This document shows, one piece after another, positions 33,311-45,386 of a stretch of DNA of 64,000 nt. The stretch comes from Mixophyes australis (taxonomy: Eukaryota; Chordata; Amphibia; Anura; Limnodynastidae). The stretch spans positions 74,507,869 through 74,571,868 of the forward strand of contig JAVHZZ010000006.1 of the NCBI GenBank assembly GCA_036250195.1, written 5' to 3'. Every line of letters starts with the position of its first letter. Positions within the stretch are counted from its first letter, which is position 1. The notes beneath the pieces were generated by a model, which saw only the letters and a program-made list of their open reading frames with translations, did no database searches and had not been told where the DNA came from. The position numbers were made by a program, and so were the translations under genes.

Positions 33311-34328
33311 GTGACAATTACACTATTCATATTTTTCCACCCCTCTGCTTGCACTTCTAGCTTGCTGAATTATCTTTTGAGAGCAGAGAGTAGGCATGTA
33401 CCTTGAAGTGCATTGCATTGGTCATTTAGGTGCACTCGTGCAAAAGTATTGTGTTGAGCTTCTTAAATTAATTCCACTGTGTGTAGACAACGGGTATACT
33501 TTAAGGACAGAGAGTAGTTTGGGTGTAATTAAGATATTGTAATTGAGACATTGTAGATTTAATTACAACAAGTGTGCTGTTTTAACTCTTTAATTTGTAA
33601 CTTCTGCCTTAAGTCTATTTATGTATTTGAGCCCTTTTTAGCATTTGGGACCATGTACAATAAGGTGTGTTTTATGTTATTTTATATCTACAGATGTTCC
33701 AATGTGCATATACATGTCTATGAAGGTAATGAAGAAGAATATTTTTGTACAACAACTTTTGTTCTCCCATCCATTCTGCCCATGCCGCTTGTACCCCAAC
33801 CCTGAACTCTCACCACATAGGCTCCTACCTGCTGCATTTTACATTGGAGAAGGGCTTTGGTTTTTTTAACAGCAGGTCACACCGCTGCTCCTCCATGAAG
33901 GAAGAAACTCTGTGCAGAGCACTGGTGAACCCCACTGATGACATCATTGTTGCTCTGCAGAGACTGACCACATTGTGAAGCAGCAGTATGAGCACCACTA
34001 TTAGAAGCACAAGGCTACTAGCTGGGCCTTGTGTAGTTGGACATAGCTCCCAATTATCCTGACTGTTCAGGACAAATGTCTAATAATGGAACTGCACTGA
34101 CAGAATCAGGACATTTAGCAGACTATGCTGTTCTCTTCTGTCTGCTCCTGCAGCCTTGACTGCCTGCTGCAATCCTATTCACCCCCTGGAATCCTGAGCA
34201 ATGAGTGATGATTCTAGGCTTCCCTTCCCACAACCAGCCCCAACATTAAGTCAATAACATTCACATCTTATAAAAAGCCCCACTCCCCCCAACCAACTAA
34301 CAACAGCATTATCTTATTAACTCCTCCA
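33311..34328. other. No gene seen
   Basis: Short open frames at 33572-33978 overlap in several phases and show no recognisable domain. Confidence 0.4.
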
Positions 34329-34329
34329 T

Positions 34330-34418
34330 TTCATCATCATCATCATCATCATCAGGTAGTTATATAGCACTACTAATTCCGCAGCGCTGTACAGAGAACT
34401 CACTCACATCAGTCCCTG
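34330..34418. repeat. (ATC)n run joined to a dispersed-repeat fragment
   Basis: An ATC microsatellite (34333-34354) abuts TATATAGCACTACTAATTCC and CGCAGCGCTGTACAGAGAAC. I recognise this phrase as a very common dispersed repeat in frog genomes. It is cut off at 34418 by the next LTR-like segment. Confidence 0.6.
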
Positions 34419-34975
34419 TGTCACACTCCGCTCCCTGGGTATCTCCATCCGAGCCTCAAAGCACTGATTCTCATATTAAAAAATATTCTTGGTACAGGCT
34501 GTCAGCCACGCTTTACATCTGAGATTACTTCACCTGTGGTTTTAGTCAATTCTACTATTGGCCAGTCCTCCTTTGGCTCATCCTTTCACCTATCCGTTGC
34601 TGGTTCTTCAAATCTACACCTGGCCTGGTTCAGCTGCCTGTTCCAGTTGTACCTATTCTGCTTATTTGTTCAGTTCATCTATGGTATTGCTGTGATCAAC
34701 GGCCGCTAAGCTATTCTGCATACACCGCTGACTGCTGCTACTCTTTCCACATCCCTGTGGTAAGCCGTGAGTCATCATTTGCTGCATACTTGGAGTTCGT
34801 TGATCTCAGCTCACCTGTTCCACTCATCTGTGGCAATCTCTGTGATCAATGCCTGCTACCGTACTCTGCATACACCGCTGACTGCTGCTAACTCTTTCCA
34901 CATCTCTGTGCTAAGCCGTGGGTCATACTGAATGTATATTCAAACTTAATAAATAGCTGTTATTCTCCCCAAACT
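34419..34975 (+). mobile_element. LTR-like fragment with 137-bp duplication
   Basis: It starts TGTCACACTCC, interrupting the preceding repeat, and has an AATAAA near 34949. A block containing GCATACACCGCTGACTGCTG is present twice, 137 bp apart (34717 and 34854). No clear right end or TSD was found. Confidence 0.4.
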
Positions 34976-35365
34976 TAGCCCCACATTAAATTAATAGCCC
35001 CCAAACCAGTCCAGCATTAAAATAATAGTCCCATCACATCACCTTCAATTAATAGGCTGTAACCATTATTAAATTAAATAGCCCCTACCATCACCCCACC
35101 AATAAATTAATAGCTCCTGACCACCATTAAATGATTAGTCCCTACCCTCACCCACCATTAACATTAAAAGCCCCTTCACCCCTTCCCCATCTACTTTAAT
35201 CTACTACTTGGCCCAGAAAGGTTAAGAACCGCAATTGTCCCTTAAATGCCTGTATATGAAATCCATGCAGGCTGTGTGGCAATACAGAATTTGCGTATTT
35301 AGCTGATACTTACATTAAAAGCCCCTAGTCCAAATAATTTACATTAAAAGCCCCCTCCCCCCACA
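34976..35365. repeat. Degenerate ATTAAA-TAATAGCCCC repeats
   Basis: Loose repetition of phrases like CATTAAATTAATAGCCCCT roughly every 40-50 bp. A (TG)n-G(n) run lies at 35681-35700. Confidence 0.5.
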
Positions 35366-36400
35366 ATTACCTTTTTCCATTCTATGCTGTATCTTGCTAT
35401 CAGTGCTGTATCTTGTCTCCTGCTACCTGAACACCTGTGACATGCTGGAAGTGGAGAATAGGAAGAGAAAGTAAAGTGGACAAACATAGGGGAAATGAGT
35501 GGATCAATCTCACGCCTGGATTGGATTTGTCCCCTGTCTTTTAGCCTAGGCTATAGAAAGGGAGTTAAGTCAGTCACAGCAGGGGTTGATCTTCCCTGAC
35601 AGCAGCAGGGCATTTACTAGTTGGCTGGTCCAGGGCCATAACCACATTTTATTTAACAGGAAATGTAAATAAACAACAGTGTGTGTGTGTGGGGGGGGGG
35701 CAGAAAATAAAGTAAATAAAAGATCAAATGGCCATGACAGCACAGGACAGATAGGGCCAGGGCTGTGCATCCCTGTGATTTAAATCACATTTCAACTGTA
35801 TAAATCTATAAGCAATCTTTAGGAAACGTTCACAAAAGGAAATGAAAATAATATATAAAATAACTTTTTTGCAGCTTATATTATGACTTGACGTGCTGCT
35901 GGCTGTATCTCAATTGTGACTTGATTTTCGAAACCCCGCTGTCATTTTGTTAGACTGGAGAAAGTGAAACAATTTGCATTTTAATACACATAATTATATG
36001 TCCCATGATTCAGCTGGTGCTATAGTTACAGATGCTGAATGACAGTCATGTTTCAGACATAAGAAATGAGGTTGTAAATCTTGACATATAAAATTTTATT
36101 TCCTCTTACGATTGAACGACTTACTTGGAATTTTAACACAGTTGAAAACTTACAAATGCCGTGGGCATGAGTTATTGTAATTAACTAATTAACCATGATG
36201 ACTCAGACAAACACAAAAAAACTCCTTTCCTTCTCTCTGTTCGCTGAGGTAAGAATAGCAACCACATAGCATACTTCTAGTATGTATTGTACAGTTTTTT
36301 AGCCATGGTTCATGTACAATTATGGATCATCCAACATAGGTTTTTATTGTTGCTCTATATTTTTGCAGCTAAGAGATAGGTTCGCCATGTTTCTATCCCT
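35366..36400. other. No gene seen
   Basis: No supported feature besides the small TG/G run. Confidence 0.4.
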
Positions 36401-36597
36401 GGGGGGTAAATGTATCTAGCTGAGAGTTTCCAGAGGGTTTGAAAAGTGGAGATTTTGCCTATAGCAGCCAATCAGATTCAAGCTATCATTTTGTAGACTG
36501 TACTAAATAAATGGTAACTAGAGTCTGATTAGTTGCTATAGGCAACATCTCCACTTTTCAAACTCGCTGGAAATGCTCAGCTTGATACATTTACCCA
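36401..36597. mobile_element. Foldback MITE copy 2
   Basis: Inverted arms run from GGGGGTAAATGTAT (36401) to ATACATTTACCC (about 36597). The inner arms carry GCCTATAGCAGCCAATCAG and CTGATTAGTTGCTATAGGC. Same family as 48616-48792. Confidence 0.82.
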
Positions 36598-37345
36598 CTG
36601 GACTTAATGCGGTAAAATACTTTTTATAACAGAAGAGTGCTACATCTCCTTTTCATTCTGCTGCCTGAAAAGGCAGCTGAAATGTTTTCCTATGAAATCC
36701 ATTACAAGCACAATTACAAACATTTGTATACAAGTAGTGTACATTTTAAAATATATTGCTACTGTAATCATTATTACAAATCAGAAAACACTATTTGAGA
36801 TATTCATAGCAAGGTTAAGCATTTTTAAAGAATTCCTTATATTTGCTGCCCCCTTAGGCCTTAGGTTGCCTTATTATAGGTACAAGTCTAGATAAATACC
36901 TAATCTCATATGCAGGCTTTTATTGCATTATTTGTGTCCACTTAACTATAACCGTAGTGGATGGAATGTTCTCTCTGAGCCATTCTCTCTTCAATTCTAA
37001 GGGATAATACTGGTTGCTATAAAGTAACAATGAGGATGTAAATACATTCTGTTGTCAGGTGGCTCTTATTGCTTTATAGTGGAGGGTTCTTAGGCTCCTT
37101 ATAACTCACCTCGCTATATCCATAATAGGTCCTATGCTTGGATGGTTTGTACAACATGCAATGCACCTAAAGTTCCCTTCATCCATATAAATCTGGGAGT
37201 TGGCTACTATGAAATCCGTTGCTAAGTATTTCAGTAAGATGTATTTTTTTCTGGTTACCCAGGCAAATATACGAAATAAAATCAAAAAATGTATTTAACT
37301 AAATGGAAGCACCGAACAGCAATAAACATATTTAAATAATAACTT
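36598..37345. other. No gene seen
   Basis: AT-rich, no supported feature. Confidence 0.4.
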
Positions 37346-38214
37346 GCAACAAATATCATTACAGTCTGGCACAGACAACGTACAGAGTACAAAACACCTC
37401 ACCAGTATCCTTGTCACTTTCAGGGACTGCTGTCGATCCATCCAAGCTTCTCCCTCTCTCTCCTTTGAGGCTACCAGTGAGGCAGTGGTCCTGAGTCACT
37501 GTCACTTCGATTTTGGCGGACACACAGCTCCCCAAGACCTGGAGAGGTAGATCAGGGCCAAGCCAGTACTCCAGGGATTGATTGTCAGGAACAGAGATCT
37601 AGATCTCAACACCAGCCTGACTTCAGCTATCACTGGGTAGTGAATGCCAATTTGCTGTTCTCTGGTGCTCCTTTTAAAAGCCATAACTGACCTTCTCACC
37701 AATTTCAGGACCTGTCTGATTGGTCCTTTTCTGTGTTTTCCTTTTCGCAGGTAAACATACAGACAAAGGGATAGCAGATGCGCCACTCTTGATATAATTA
37801 AGGATAGGTATTGTTCTGTGGCAATACAGCAGAGTTTGTTTAAACAGGAGAGATCGCAATCCAGACACATTACATTTAAATACACAAGGCAGTCCTCTGT
37901 AATTACACACAGAGCTCTATCTGTTAACCTTTTCCCCATCTTAACACATGAGACCTCCTGGTGTGATGTACATTCATACAGGACTGGTGGACAATAATCC
38001 TTTTGCCTAGGCTGAAACAATGGACTAGTCTGCAAGATAAGAAAAACATGCTGGCAGACATTTTAACTACTTTCAAAAAAAAATATATACAAGTTTAAAT
38101 ATGACTGCCAAATATGGGGAACCAGAGGGCTAGAAAAAGTATATGTTTTTATAGTCCACTTGTGAGAAACGAGGTGCAGACTGGTTGAGGTGATTAATAC
38201 CTCGTTTCAACACA
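37346..38214 (-). mobile_element. LTR (minus strand) of an unidentified retroelement
   Basis: On the minus strand it begins TGTGTTGAAACG at 38214, directly downstream of a purine tract (complement of 38215-38229, AACTTTGGGAGGAAT), as for a 3' LTR. A TATA-like CTATAAAAACATA follows about 60 bp into it (near 38142-38155). The other end, near 37346, is a guess. Confidence 0.4.
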
Positions 38215-38363
38215 TTCCTCCCAAAGTTTTTTAGCCCTGGTTCCAGGGTGACTGTGGCTTGCCCCAAGCAAACTTCCTCCCCCAGGTCCAAAGTTTCTGG
38301 CCTAATCCACTGAATTGATCCGCTGGGTTGTCTCCTATGTCCCGGGGGATAGTAGGTCGCAGT

Positions 38364-39310
38364 CTATAGTTTCTGTTTCCCACCGGTGTCCCATAGAGTT
38401 GGGCCAAACAAATCCCATGGTGGAAGAGGCTGCTTGATTAGAGGAGTGGCAGGGGAAACAGTAGATGTCAATATGTCCGGTGGCATTACACACGTCTCAA
38501 CCAGTGCAGTCCCTGAGCAGCGATGGTGCAAACTCCAATAGCCCCATTTTTTTATCCACTTATCTGTGTCCAGGGAACTCACAGCCTCCAGAAAGTCTAT
38601 ATAGGGAAACAGGGTCACCGAACAGCATCCTCCACTGGCCCTTCCCACCCCCAAGCAAAATGCACTGAAGTGCCCATAGGCAGGACAATTTGTATTTCCA
38701 GGGGAATGCAATGTCTGCTGAAGTCCCATCAATCAGTGAATTTACTGACTGAATAATGGCCAGTTTAAACACAGCTCAGACTGGTCACTGAGAATTTCAC
38801 TGTGACCTTCCTCCAGAGAGGAGGGAAGGGGTTGCAGATGGTGTATCCTAGCATCCACCAGGCCTAGGTCGGCATTCCCCAACTTAGCTAGTGGTTTAAC
38901 TGGTTGCAGACTCTCCTCTTTAGCTGCCTCCTTCCCAGTATTCACTTCAACGCTGCCCTTCCCCAACCGAGTTTGTTGGGGAGGAAGGTGTCTCACTGTA
39001 GCTGACCCCATAACATCAGCAGCTGGAAGGGGCATCTTATCCTTGGGATTGACCACCAAAGGCTGGATGACCGCTTCTTCGGCTAGTGGAAGAAGCTGTT
39101 GCAGCCGATGCCTTTTGACATCCACCCGTCGGCAATGGTCTTGCCAGATAGGGCTTTTGAGCTGTTCCCAATCTGATGCCTCTACTTGTGCCAGTTGAAA
39201 ACACTCCTCTAAGCATTTTAGCTGCTCCAGGGGATTCATATTGGGGCCTGGCTGAAGAATCCACCGTTGGTAGTCGCTGAAAGCCTTGGCCGGGTTTTCT
39301 TAATCGCGGT
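38364..39310 (-). pseudogene. Decayed coding region of the minus-strand retroelement
   Basis: The longest open segment is 39239-38742 (165 codons). It continues upstream in frame to about 39310 (SDYQRWILQPGPNM). It has leucine-, glutamine- and glutamate-rich helical blocks and low-complexity linkers. A further open segment 38732-38364 lies in the same frame after two stops. On the same strand at about 39785-39660 another helical block can be read (WEHFFNVWAEREG). I recognise no domain. Its place between a downstream PPT/LTR and a leader suggests a gag-like or accessory protein of a non-autonomous element. Confidence 0.35.
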
Positions 39311-39889
39311 TGAGGTCCTGGATGATTTTTCTATGATCCCAAAAAACAATAGGGAATACCCCGCAGTTGACATTCAGCTACTAACACCATCCTGTCCATC
39401 CTTTCCACAGGATCTATTGGGATTGATGACCAGTACTTTTTGCTGCTTATTTGCTGCTGTGCAAGCGACAAACCCCTCGGTAGCATGGCTTTATTGCTTG
39501 GTATGAGTGCTGGGATTCAACACTGTTTCAACTGGCTTTTCCTTTGAAAACTAACTCAGCAGGCTCAGACTTTCTCAAGCAGAAGCTTGGATCTCTTGAA
39601 ACAGTTGGCATAACTTTCAGGTGACTGATTTAACAAGTATCTTCTACTCAGGTTCTTCAGTCAGGTCTCGGTTTATAGCATTCTCTTGGCACTGCAAGAA
39701 GGCATCCACGAGGTCTCTCATCTGCTTCTGAATGTTGGCTCCTTCTCTCTCTGCCCAGACATTGAAGAAGTGCTCCCAGGTATACGGGCACTCGTTACAT
39801 ATTGGTGAAGGTGATAACTCCATATTCTGGAGCCTTGCTGCAGCTTATTCATCTAGGACCGCCATCTTCCTGGAGGACCTATAACACTT

Positions 39890-40430
39890 CTGTCCCTACT
39901 TCGGTGTCATCTTTATGGTGGGGCTGGGACCCACTCTACTTGCTGTGGGGTTACAACCCACCACTGCATAATCTGTGGGGCTCTCTCAAATCTCAGGGCC
40001 TTGGCCCATAATCTTACCCTGCTGGCTTGGTGCACGTACCCATTGGCTGCTCTGAAGGGGGTCCGTACCTCCAACCTACTGCAGGCGTTACACTTTCTCA
40101 GTGGGGCTCCAACCCCTCTCATACACGGCGAGGCTTTGACCCACTCTACTTGTTGTGGGCTGGGACCCACTGTACTCGCAGTTGGGCTACGAGCCAATGC
40201 AGCGTACTCTGTGGGGTTGGAACCCACTCTACTTGCTGTGGGGTTATTACCCACCACTGCATAATCTGTAGGGTCTCACACTACTGGCTGGATTCAAGGA
40301 CCCATTTCCAGGCTGCTCTGTAGTTGGACCGTAGCTCCAACCTACTGCAGGCGTTACACTTCCTCAGTGGGGTTCCTACCCACTCTCATACATGGTGGGG
40401 CTGGGACCCACTACCGCGCACTCTGCTCCA
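39890..40430 (+). repeat. Imperfect repeats of GGGCTGGGACCCACT type
   Basis: Phrases such as GGGACCCACTCTACTTGCTG, CAACCTACTGCAGGCGTTAC and CACCACTGCATAATCTGT each recur two to four times at 39917-40420. The pattern looks like diverged tandem or segmental duplication, not coding. Confidence 0.6.
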
Positions 40431-41300
40431 AGACTTTCCAGGCCCTGCAGAGTATCTGTGGCAGGATTCTGTCCTGCTCTCACTTCACTTAATACCTCTG
40501 AGAGGGCATGTGGACCCTACTTCAGCTTTCTCTTGTGTCACATTTATCTCGCATCTAGGCAGACCATAATCCTAGGCTAATGCATAGGTCACCTGTCTGT
40601 GATCATCCTTGCGGGACACAGCCCACTATTCTGTACTGCCCAAAGGGTGAACAGACAAACCCCAAGCCAGTATCCTTGTCGCTATTGGATCCTTTTGCAG
40701 CTCCCAACTACTGGTTACTGGTACCCAAGCAACTATGCCACAGGCTGTAGTGTGCAGGGTTGGTCTGTGTCACTTTGAAACCCTGTGACATAGGGGATAT
40801 CAAGTGTGAAACATTAATAAGTGGTTCTGGTGAATGTAGGGACACCATAATAAATCCTTTGTGGTGGCAGAAAAGGTGTATTCATTGGTAAGTGACTAAG
40901 GTGACACCAGTCACGGCTAGCTGTTCAGATTGCTGTATTTGGGACAGGCTCGGCGTTCGTGACACTGACTTTGTGATATGTGTTGACCACCATTTGTTTC
41001 TTTACTATTGGATTAGTTTACTAGGACAATTATTAAGAGACATTTAGCCGTGCTTGTCTTTTCTGATGAACAAACATTCAATTTGTTTTTATCATGCAGA
41101 CATCTGTTATTGCAGTAGGTGTCGGCACTGTATTGCATCATATTGTGACTTTGTTAATGTCCAGATTGTTTGCTGGAGGAATGTTATTACTGCTCATATG
41201 TTTGATGAGTCGAGGTGAACTCATTTTCATTCATTAAGCACCTGTCACAGCACATTGCTGAAGTAGTGCTGTATTCAATATTAAAGTAATTCTATCGTTT
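40431..41300. other. No gene seen
   Basis: It may include the leader of the minus-strand element to about 40980. Nothing is definite. Confidence 0.35.
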
Positions 41301-41339
41301 TCAAATAAACATTGCATAGGCAATTGTATTGTGTTTCCG

Positions 41340-42150
41340 AAGCACAAAGTAATTTATTTTAGCAGATGCAAAGTTTAACAGTTCAACACATGATTATAAT
41401 ACAGTACAGTACAGCCAATACCAAAAGATACATACATACCGCTACGTTCGCAATGCGCTTCACTGCGCTCCCACGGGTACCAGTGAACAGTAGTTCACTC
41501 TTGAATACTGTGGTCAGAGAATGACTGACGCTAGTGGGAGCGCAGCTATGATTATATACATTCAGTGTTACAGAGAGAACAATGTAGATGACGTGGCTTG
41601 CTTCTATAGGTCCAGACTTCAGGTGGGTCCAGGGTAAACAGGTCATAAGCTAGTTCAAACAACCCCCTCAAAGGCTGAGGTCAACATTCCAGATGATTCT
41701 CCCACCCAGAAACCAGTTACAACTAGTCCATTAGCATTTTACAGTTTGATATCACTCTGACTATTTATTCCCTAACATCAATAACTAGAGTATGCAATAT
41801 GCGATCTTTACGGCGAAAGAACCAGACAACTGCTGATGAATAGGGGAATAAAATGATATCAGACATGACACATTTCCTATAATCTGAACCTTAAATAACA
41901 CTAAAGTGTACATATAATCATAATATATAAACTAATAATAAACTAAATACTATCTGCTCATAAATCACTGTAGATCGGAATCATTTTATATATGAAATAT
42001 ATAAATAACTAAATGTTGTAGTGCGAGTGTGTGCGTATTTTACCGTGCAATCGCAGTATGCCACGTGTAGCGTGGCATATTGAGTGCAATCCCACAACAA
42101 AACAATATTAACCAATATACTTTTGTTCATCCAATTATATGACTTCGACA
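41340..42150 (-). mobile_element. ERV-type LTR, diverged solo copy
   Basis: The right end GACTTCGACA at 42150 corresponds, on the minus strand, to the TGTTGAAG start of the 203-984 LTR. Shared blocks include the AACTAG...GCGATC region (41785-41815), the TAATCTGAACCTTAAATAAC block shared with 16590 and the CATCCAATTAT end. The middle differs. The left edge is uncertain. Confidence 0.5.
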
Positions 42151-42944
42151 TCAAATATGGCGCTTACTGTTACTCATAGCACTTATTGCCAACTGTCTTC
42201 TATGATGGGTAAGTACCTGACCTGCTTTTACTATCTGGTTGTTTGCTGCTCATACCACAGCAGTGTCTGCACTGTACTCCACAGATCGCTCTTCAGTTCC
42301 TCTATGTCTGGACATATAATTACCTTTCTAGGTTCCATTGGTCTAATTATACCTAATTATAAAGCAAGAACTTTCTGTGTAGTAGTAATATCTAATTTTC
42401 TGCATTGCTACAAGCTGTTAACAATTGGAACTATAAGTCTTACTGTGATCTGGATAAGCCTTGCTATATGCTGGGATATATGAACTATGTCTATTTATAT
42501 AGTTGTATTTTGGATTATCTAGTTATCATTATTCTAAAATATAATGGCTCATCTACAATTGATGCCAAGTTAAACTCTCCCAGACATCCCTGGCAAGTAT
42601 AGAGGAACACTGCTTTTCCTGTGCATATGATAGCCCTCTATGTTAAAGTGTGGCATTCCTGAAACCTGTTTCATTCAGTATGTTACTACTCGATCATAGA
42701 GGTTTAGAGGTTACCAGTCATCGGGGTCTAATTTTGTCCTTTATGAGTTTCAGATCTTGACACTCCCTCTGATGCCTAGGGGGACCAAATGTCCTGGGGA
42801 CAATTGAATCTGACCAAGAATCAGCCAAGGATTCATCTGAAGATGACTCTACAAGCTGGGGTAGACATCCAATTATCTCTGAATTGTGCATGTACCATGA
42901 CCAAATCCCCTGTGGTTCTATTGTTCAGGGAAAAGGGGATTTCC
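42151..42944. other. No gene seen
   Basis: The open frame 42139-42483 has no recognisable domain and crosses the LTR edge, so it is not called. Confidence 0.4.
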
Positions 42945-43272
42945 ATTATAAATAGAGATGGGTGGGTCCGGTTCCCCAAGAACCGAACCCACCCGAACTT
43001 TGGGTATCCGAGTACCGAGCTGAATCCAAATCGAGGCCGAACGTCATCGTGACGTCGTCGGATCTCGGGGCTTGGTTCTCGCAATACTTCAACATTATTA
43101 ATACACGCCTCCACAGCAATCCATCGCCATTTGACAGAGGGAGAGAGCAGGGTGTACTCACAGGCTGATTAGAGTAGGGACAGAGAATCCAATATTCTTC
43201 TTGCAATTGCTCTAACAAAAATCTCTAGAGAAGAGAGGAGGATAGAGGTTTATTATTTTTTGTTAATATTTG

Positions 43273-43888
43273 GCACTCCTCAGTGCTTTTGGGGTGTCCC
43301 CCATAATTGTGCATAAATATTTCTGGCTGTCAAAAGTCATATCTGTCAGCAGTATCTACCAACTAATTGTTAGCACTCCTCAGTGCTTTTGGGGTGTCCC
43401 CCATAACTGTGCATAAATATTTCTGGCTGTCAAAAGTCATATCTGTCAGCAGTATCTACCAAATAATTTTTAGCACTCCTCAGTGCTTTTGGGGTGATCC
43501 CCATAATTGTGCATAAATATTTCTGGCAGTCAAAAGTCATATCTGTCAGCAGTATCTACCAACTAATTTTTTGCACTCCTCAGTGCTTTTGGGGTGTCCC
43601 CCATAATTGTGCATAAATATTTCTGGCAGTCAAAAGTCATATCTGTCAGCAGTATCTACCAAATAATTTTTAGCACTCCTCGGTGCTTTTGGGGTGTCCC
43701 CCATAATTGTGCATAAATATTTCTGGCTGTCAAAAGTCATATCTGTCAGCAGTATCTACCAAATAATTTTTAGCACTCCTCGGTGCTTTTGGGGTGTCCC
43801 CCATAATTGTGCATTAATATTTCTGGCTGTCAAAAGTCATATCTGTCAGCAGTATCTACCAAATAATTTTTAGCACTCCCCAGTGCTT
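43273..43888 (+). repeat. Six 100-bp tandem repeats upstream of hAT transposase
   Basis: GCACTCCT landmarks lie at 43273, 43373, 43473, 43573, 43673 and 43773, with a partial seventh at 43873, an exact 100-bp period. Each unit begins with the hairpin GCACT-CCTC-AGTGC (one arm base changed in some units). The array ends 10 bp before the transposase ATG. Confidence 0.97.
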
Positions 43889-43898
43889 TGCGCTCAGA

Positions 43899-45386
43899 AT
43901 GGATTCAAAGCAGTCCACATATGATCAGAATGAGCAACCAGGTTCTGTCACCAGTCCTGATGTTAGTGTTCCCAGTACGTCATCTGGCCAAGGCGATGTC
44001 AAACAACAGAGTGTTTCCAAATTAGTGCAAAAAACAAAACCCCCAAAAAAATTTACTGTATTGAAGCGAAAAAGAAATGTAACTGAGCAAAAGTTAAGTG
44101 ACGGTAAAAAAAAAATTGCAAGCATGCCATTCTACACACGCAGTGGCAAAGAGAGAATGAGGCCTTCACCTTTGACTATTAGTTGCAGATCCCAAAAAGT
44201 TACCCAGCCTACAATTGGTGCACAACTACTGTTACGCGTCAAAGCCGAGCTGCAAGATAACAGTAAGGCATTAGAGGAGAATGTTTGCTCTGATTCACAA
44301 ATGACAACAATCCCTGTGGAGAGTCCATCCAACAGTGGGATGTCTAATCGTGAGCATTCTGCTGATGTGTGCCTTAATAGCCCGAGTGTAGCCGATGATA
44401 CCCAAATTGAGGATGCCACTTTGGAATTAGAAGAGGATGAGAGGGAGATTTGTGTAGGCGACGAGGGCGCTGATGAGGATGTTGATGAGGATGAGGTTGT
44501 TTGTGTAAGTCCTGCACCAGTGGCAGCAGTTCTGGCACGTGACAAGAAAAAGGCCATTGTCATGCCTGCGCATAAAACAAAAAAATCCACTTCTTATGTG
44601 TGGAATTATTTCTACCCAAATCCAGACAACAATTGTATAGCCATTTGTAGTGTATGTCAAGCCACAGTCAGTCGAGGGAGGGACCTTAACCATCTTGGAA
44701 CCTCGTCTATGTTACACCATTTAACGAGAGTTCATGGCAAAGTGTTGGGAAAAGCTGAAAGATCTTCCCAAAAAAATACAAGCACTCCATCATCAGCTAA
44801 GACCCTCCGCTCACCGACATCCCGAAGGCTACAAAATACACCCACCACACCATCCTCATCAATATCCTCAGTAGCGCTCGGAGTTAGCCCGGCATCCCAC
44901 TTAAGGCTGGATGACTCCTGCACTATTATTGATTCCTCTGAAGAAAGCGTTAGTCCCACTGCTGCTGCTGCTGCTGTTGCTGCTGCTGGGGGTGAATCGT
45001 CATCCCAGAGGCAGGTCAAGAAAATGAGCAGTCCTACATTTCAGCAATTAACTGTGAAACAATCATTTGCGAGGGTAAGCAAATATGACAGCAGTCACCC
45101 AGTCGCCAAGAGAATCACAGACGCCATAGCTGCAATGTTAGTGTTAGATCTGCGTCCAATCTCCACAATAAACGCAGCTGGTTTTTCACAGTTAATTGAG
45201 GTTTTGTGTCCGCTTTACAGAATTCCATCGCGACACCATTTCTCCTGTAAAGCAATTCCACAACTATACCAAAAAGTGTGTAAAAATGTAGAGATTGCGC
45301 TGAGACTATATGACTGTGACAGCCCACTGGGTTGGTCATTCACCTTCACCAGCAGGAACAGCAGCAGCATGTACACCACTACGTAA
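43899..45386 (+). pseudogene. hAT transposase, N-terminal part
   Basis: A 495-codon frame from ATG 43899. It has a basic, low-complexity N-terminus, then an acidic stretch (about residues 170-205). A BED-type zinc finger lies at about residues 230-282 (CSVC, then H-H-L-T-R-V-H), which should bind transposon ends. A helical segment follows (PTFQQLTVKQSFARVSKYDSSHPVAKRI begins it, about 378 onward). After IPQLYQKVCKNVEIAL the expected hAT block with the first catalytic aspartate is missing and the frame shifts, ending in an unrelated tail (SRNSSSMYTTT). A small deletion explains both. Confidence 0.88.

Noticed and set aside
42139..42483. Open frame of 114 codons with hydrophobic segments
   Set aside because: It starts within an ERV-type LTR edge and lacks any known motif; chance AT-rich hydrophobic reading is likely.
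43273..43888. Regular repeats suggestive of a CRISPR array
   Set aside because: Units are contiguous 100-bp tandem copies with no unique spacers, inside a eukaryotic transposon.
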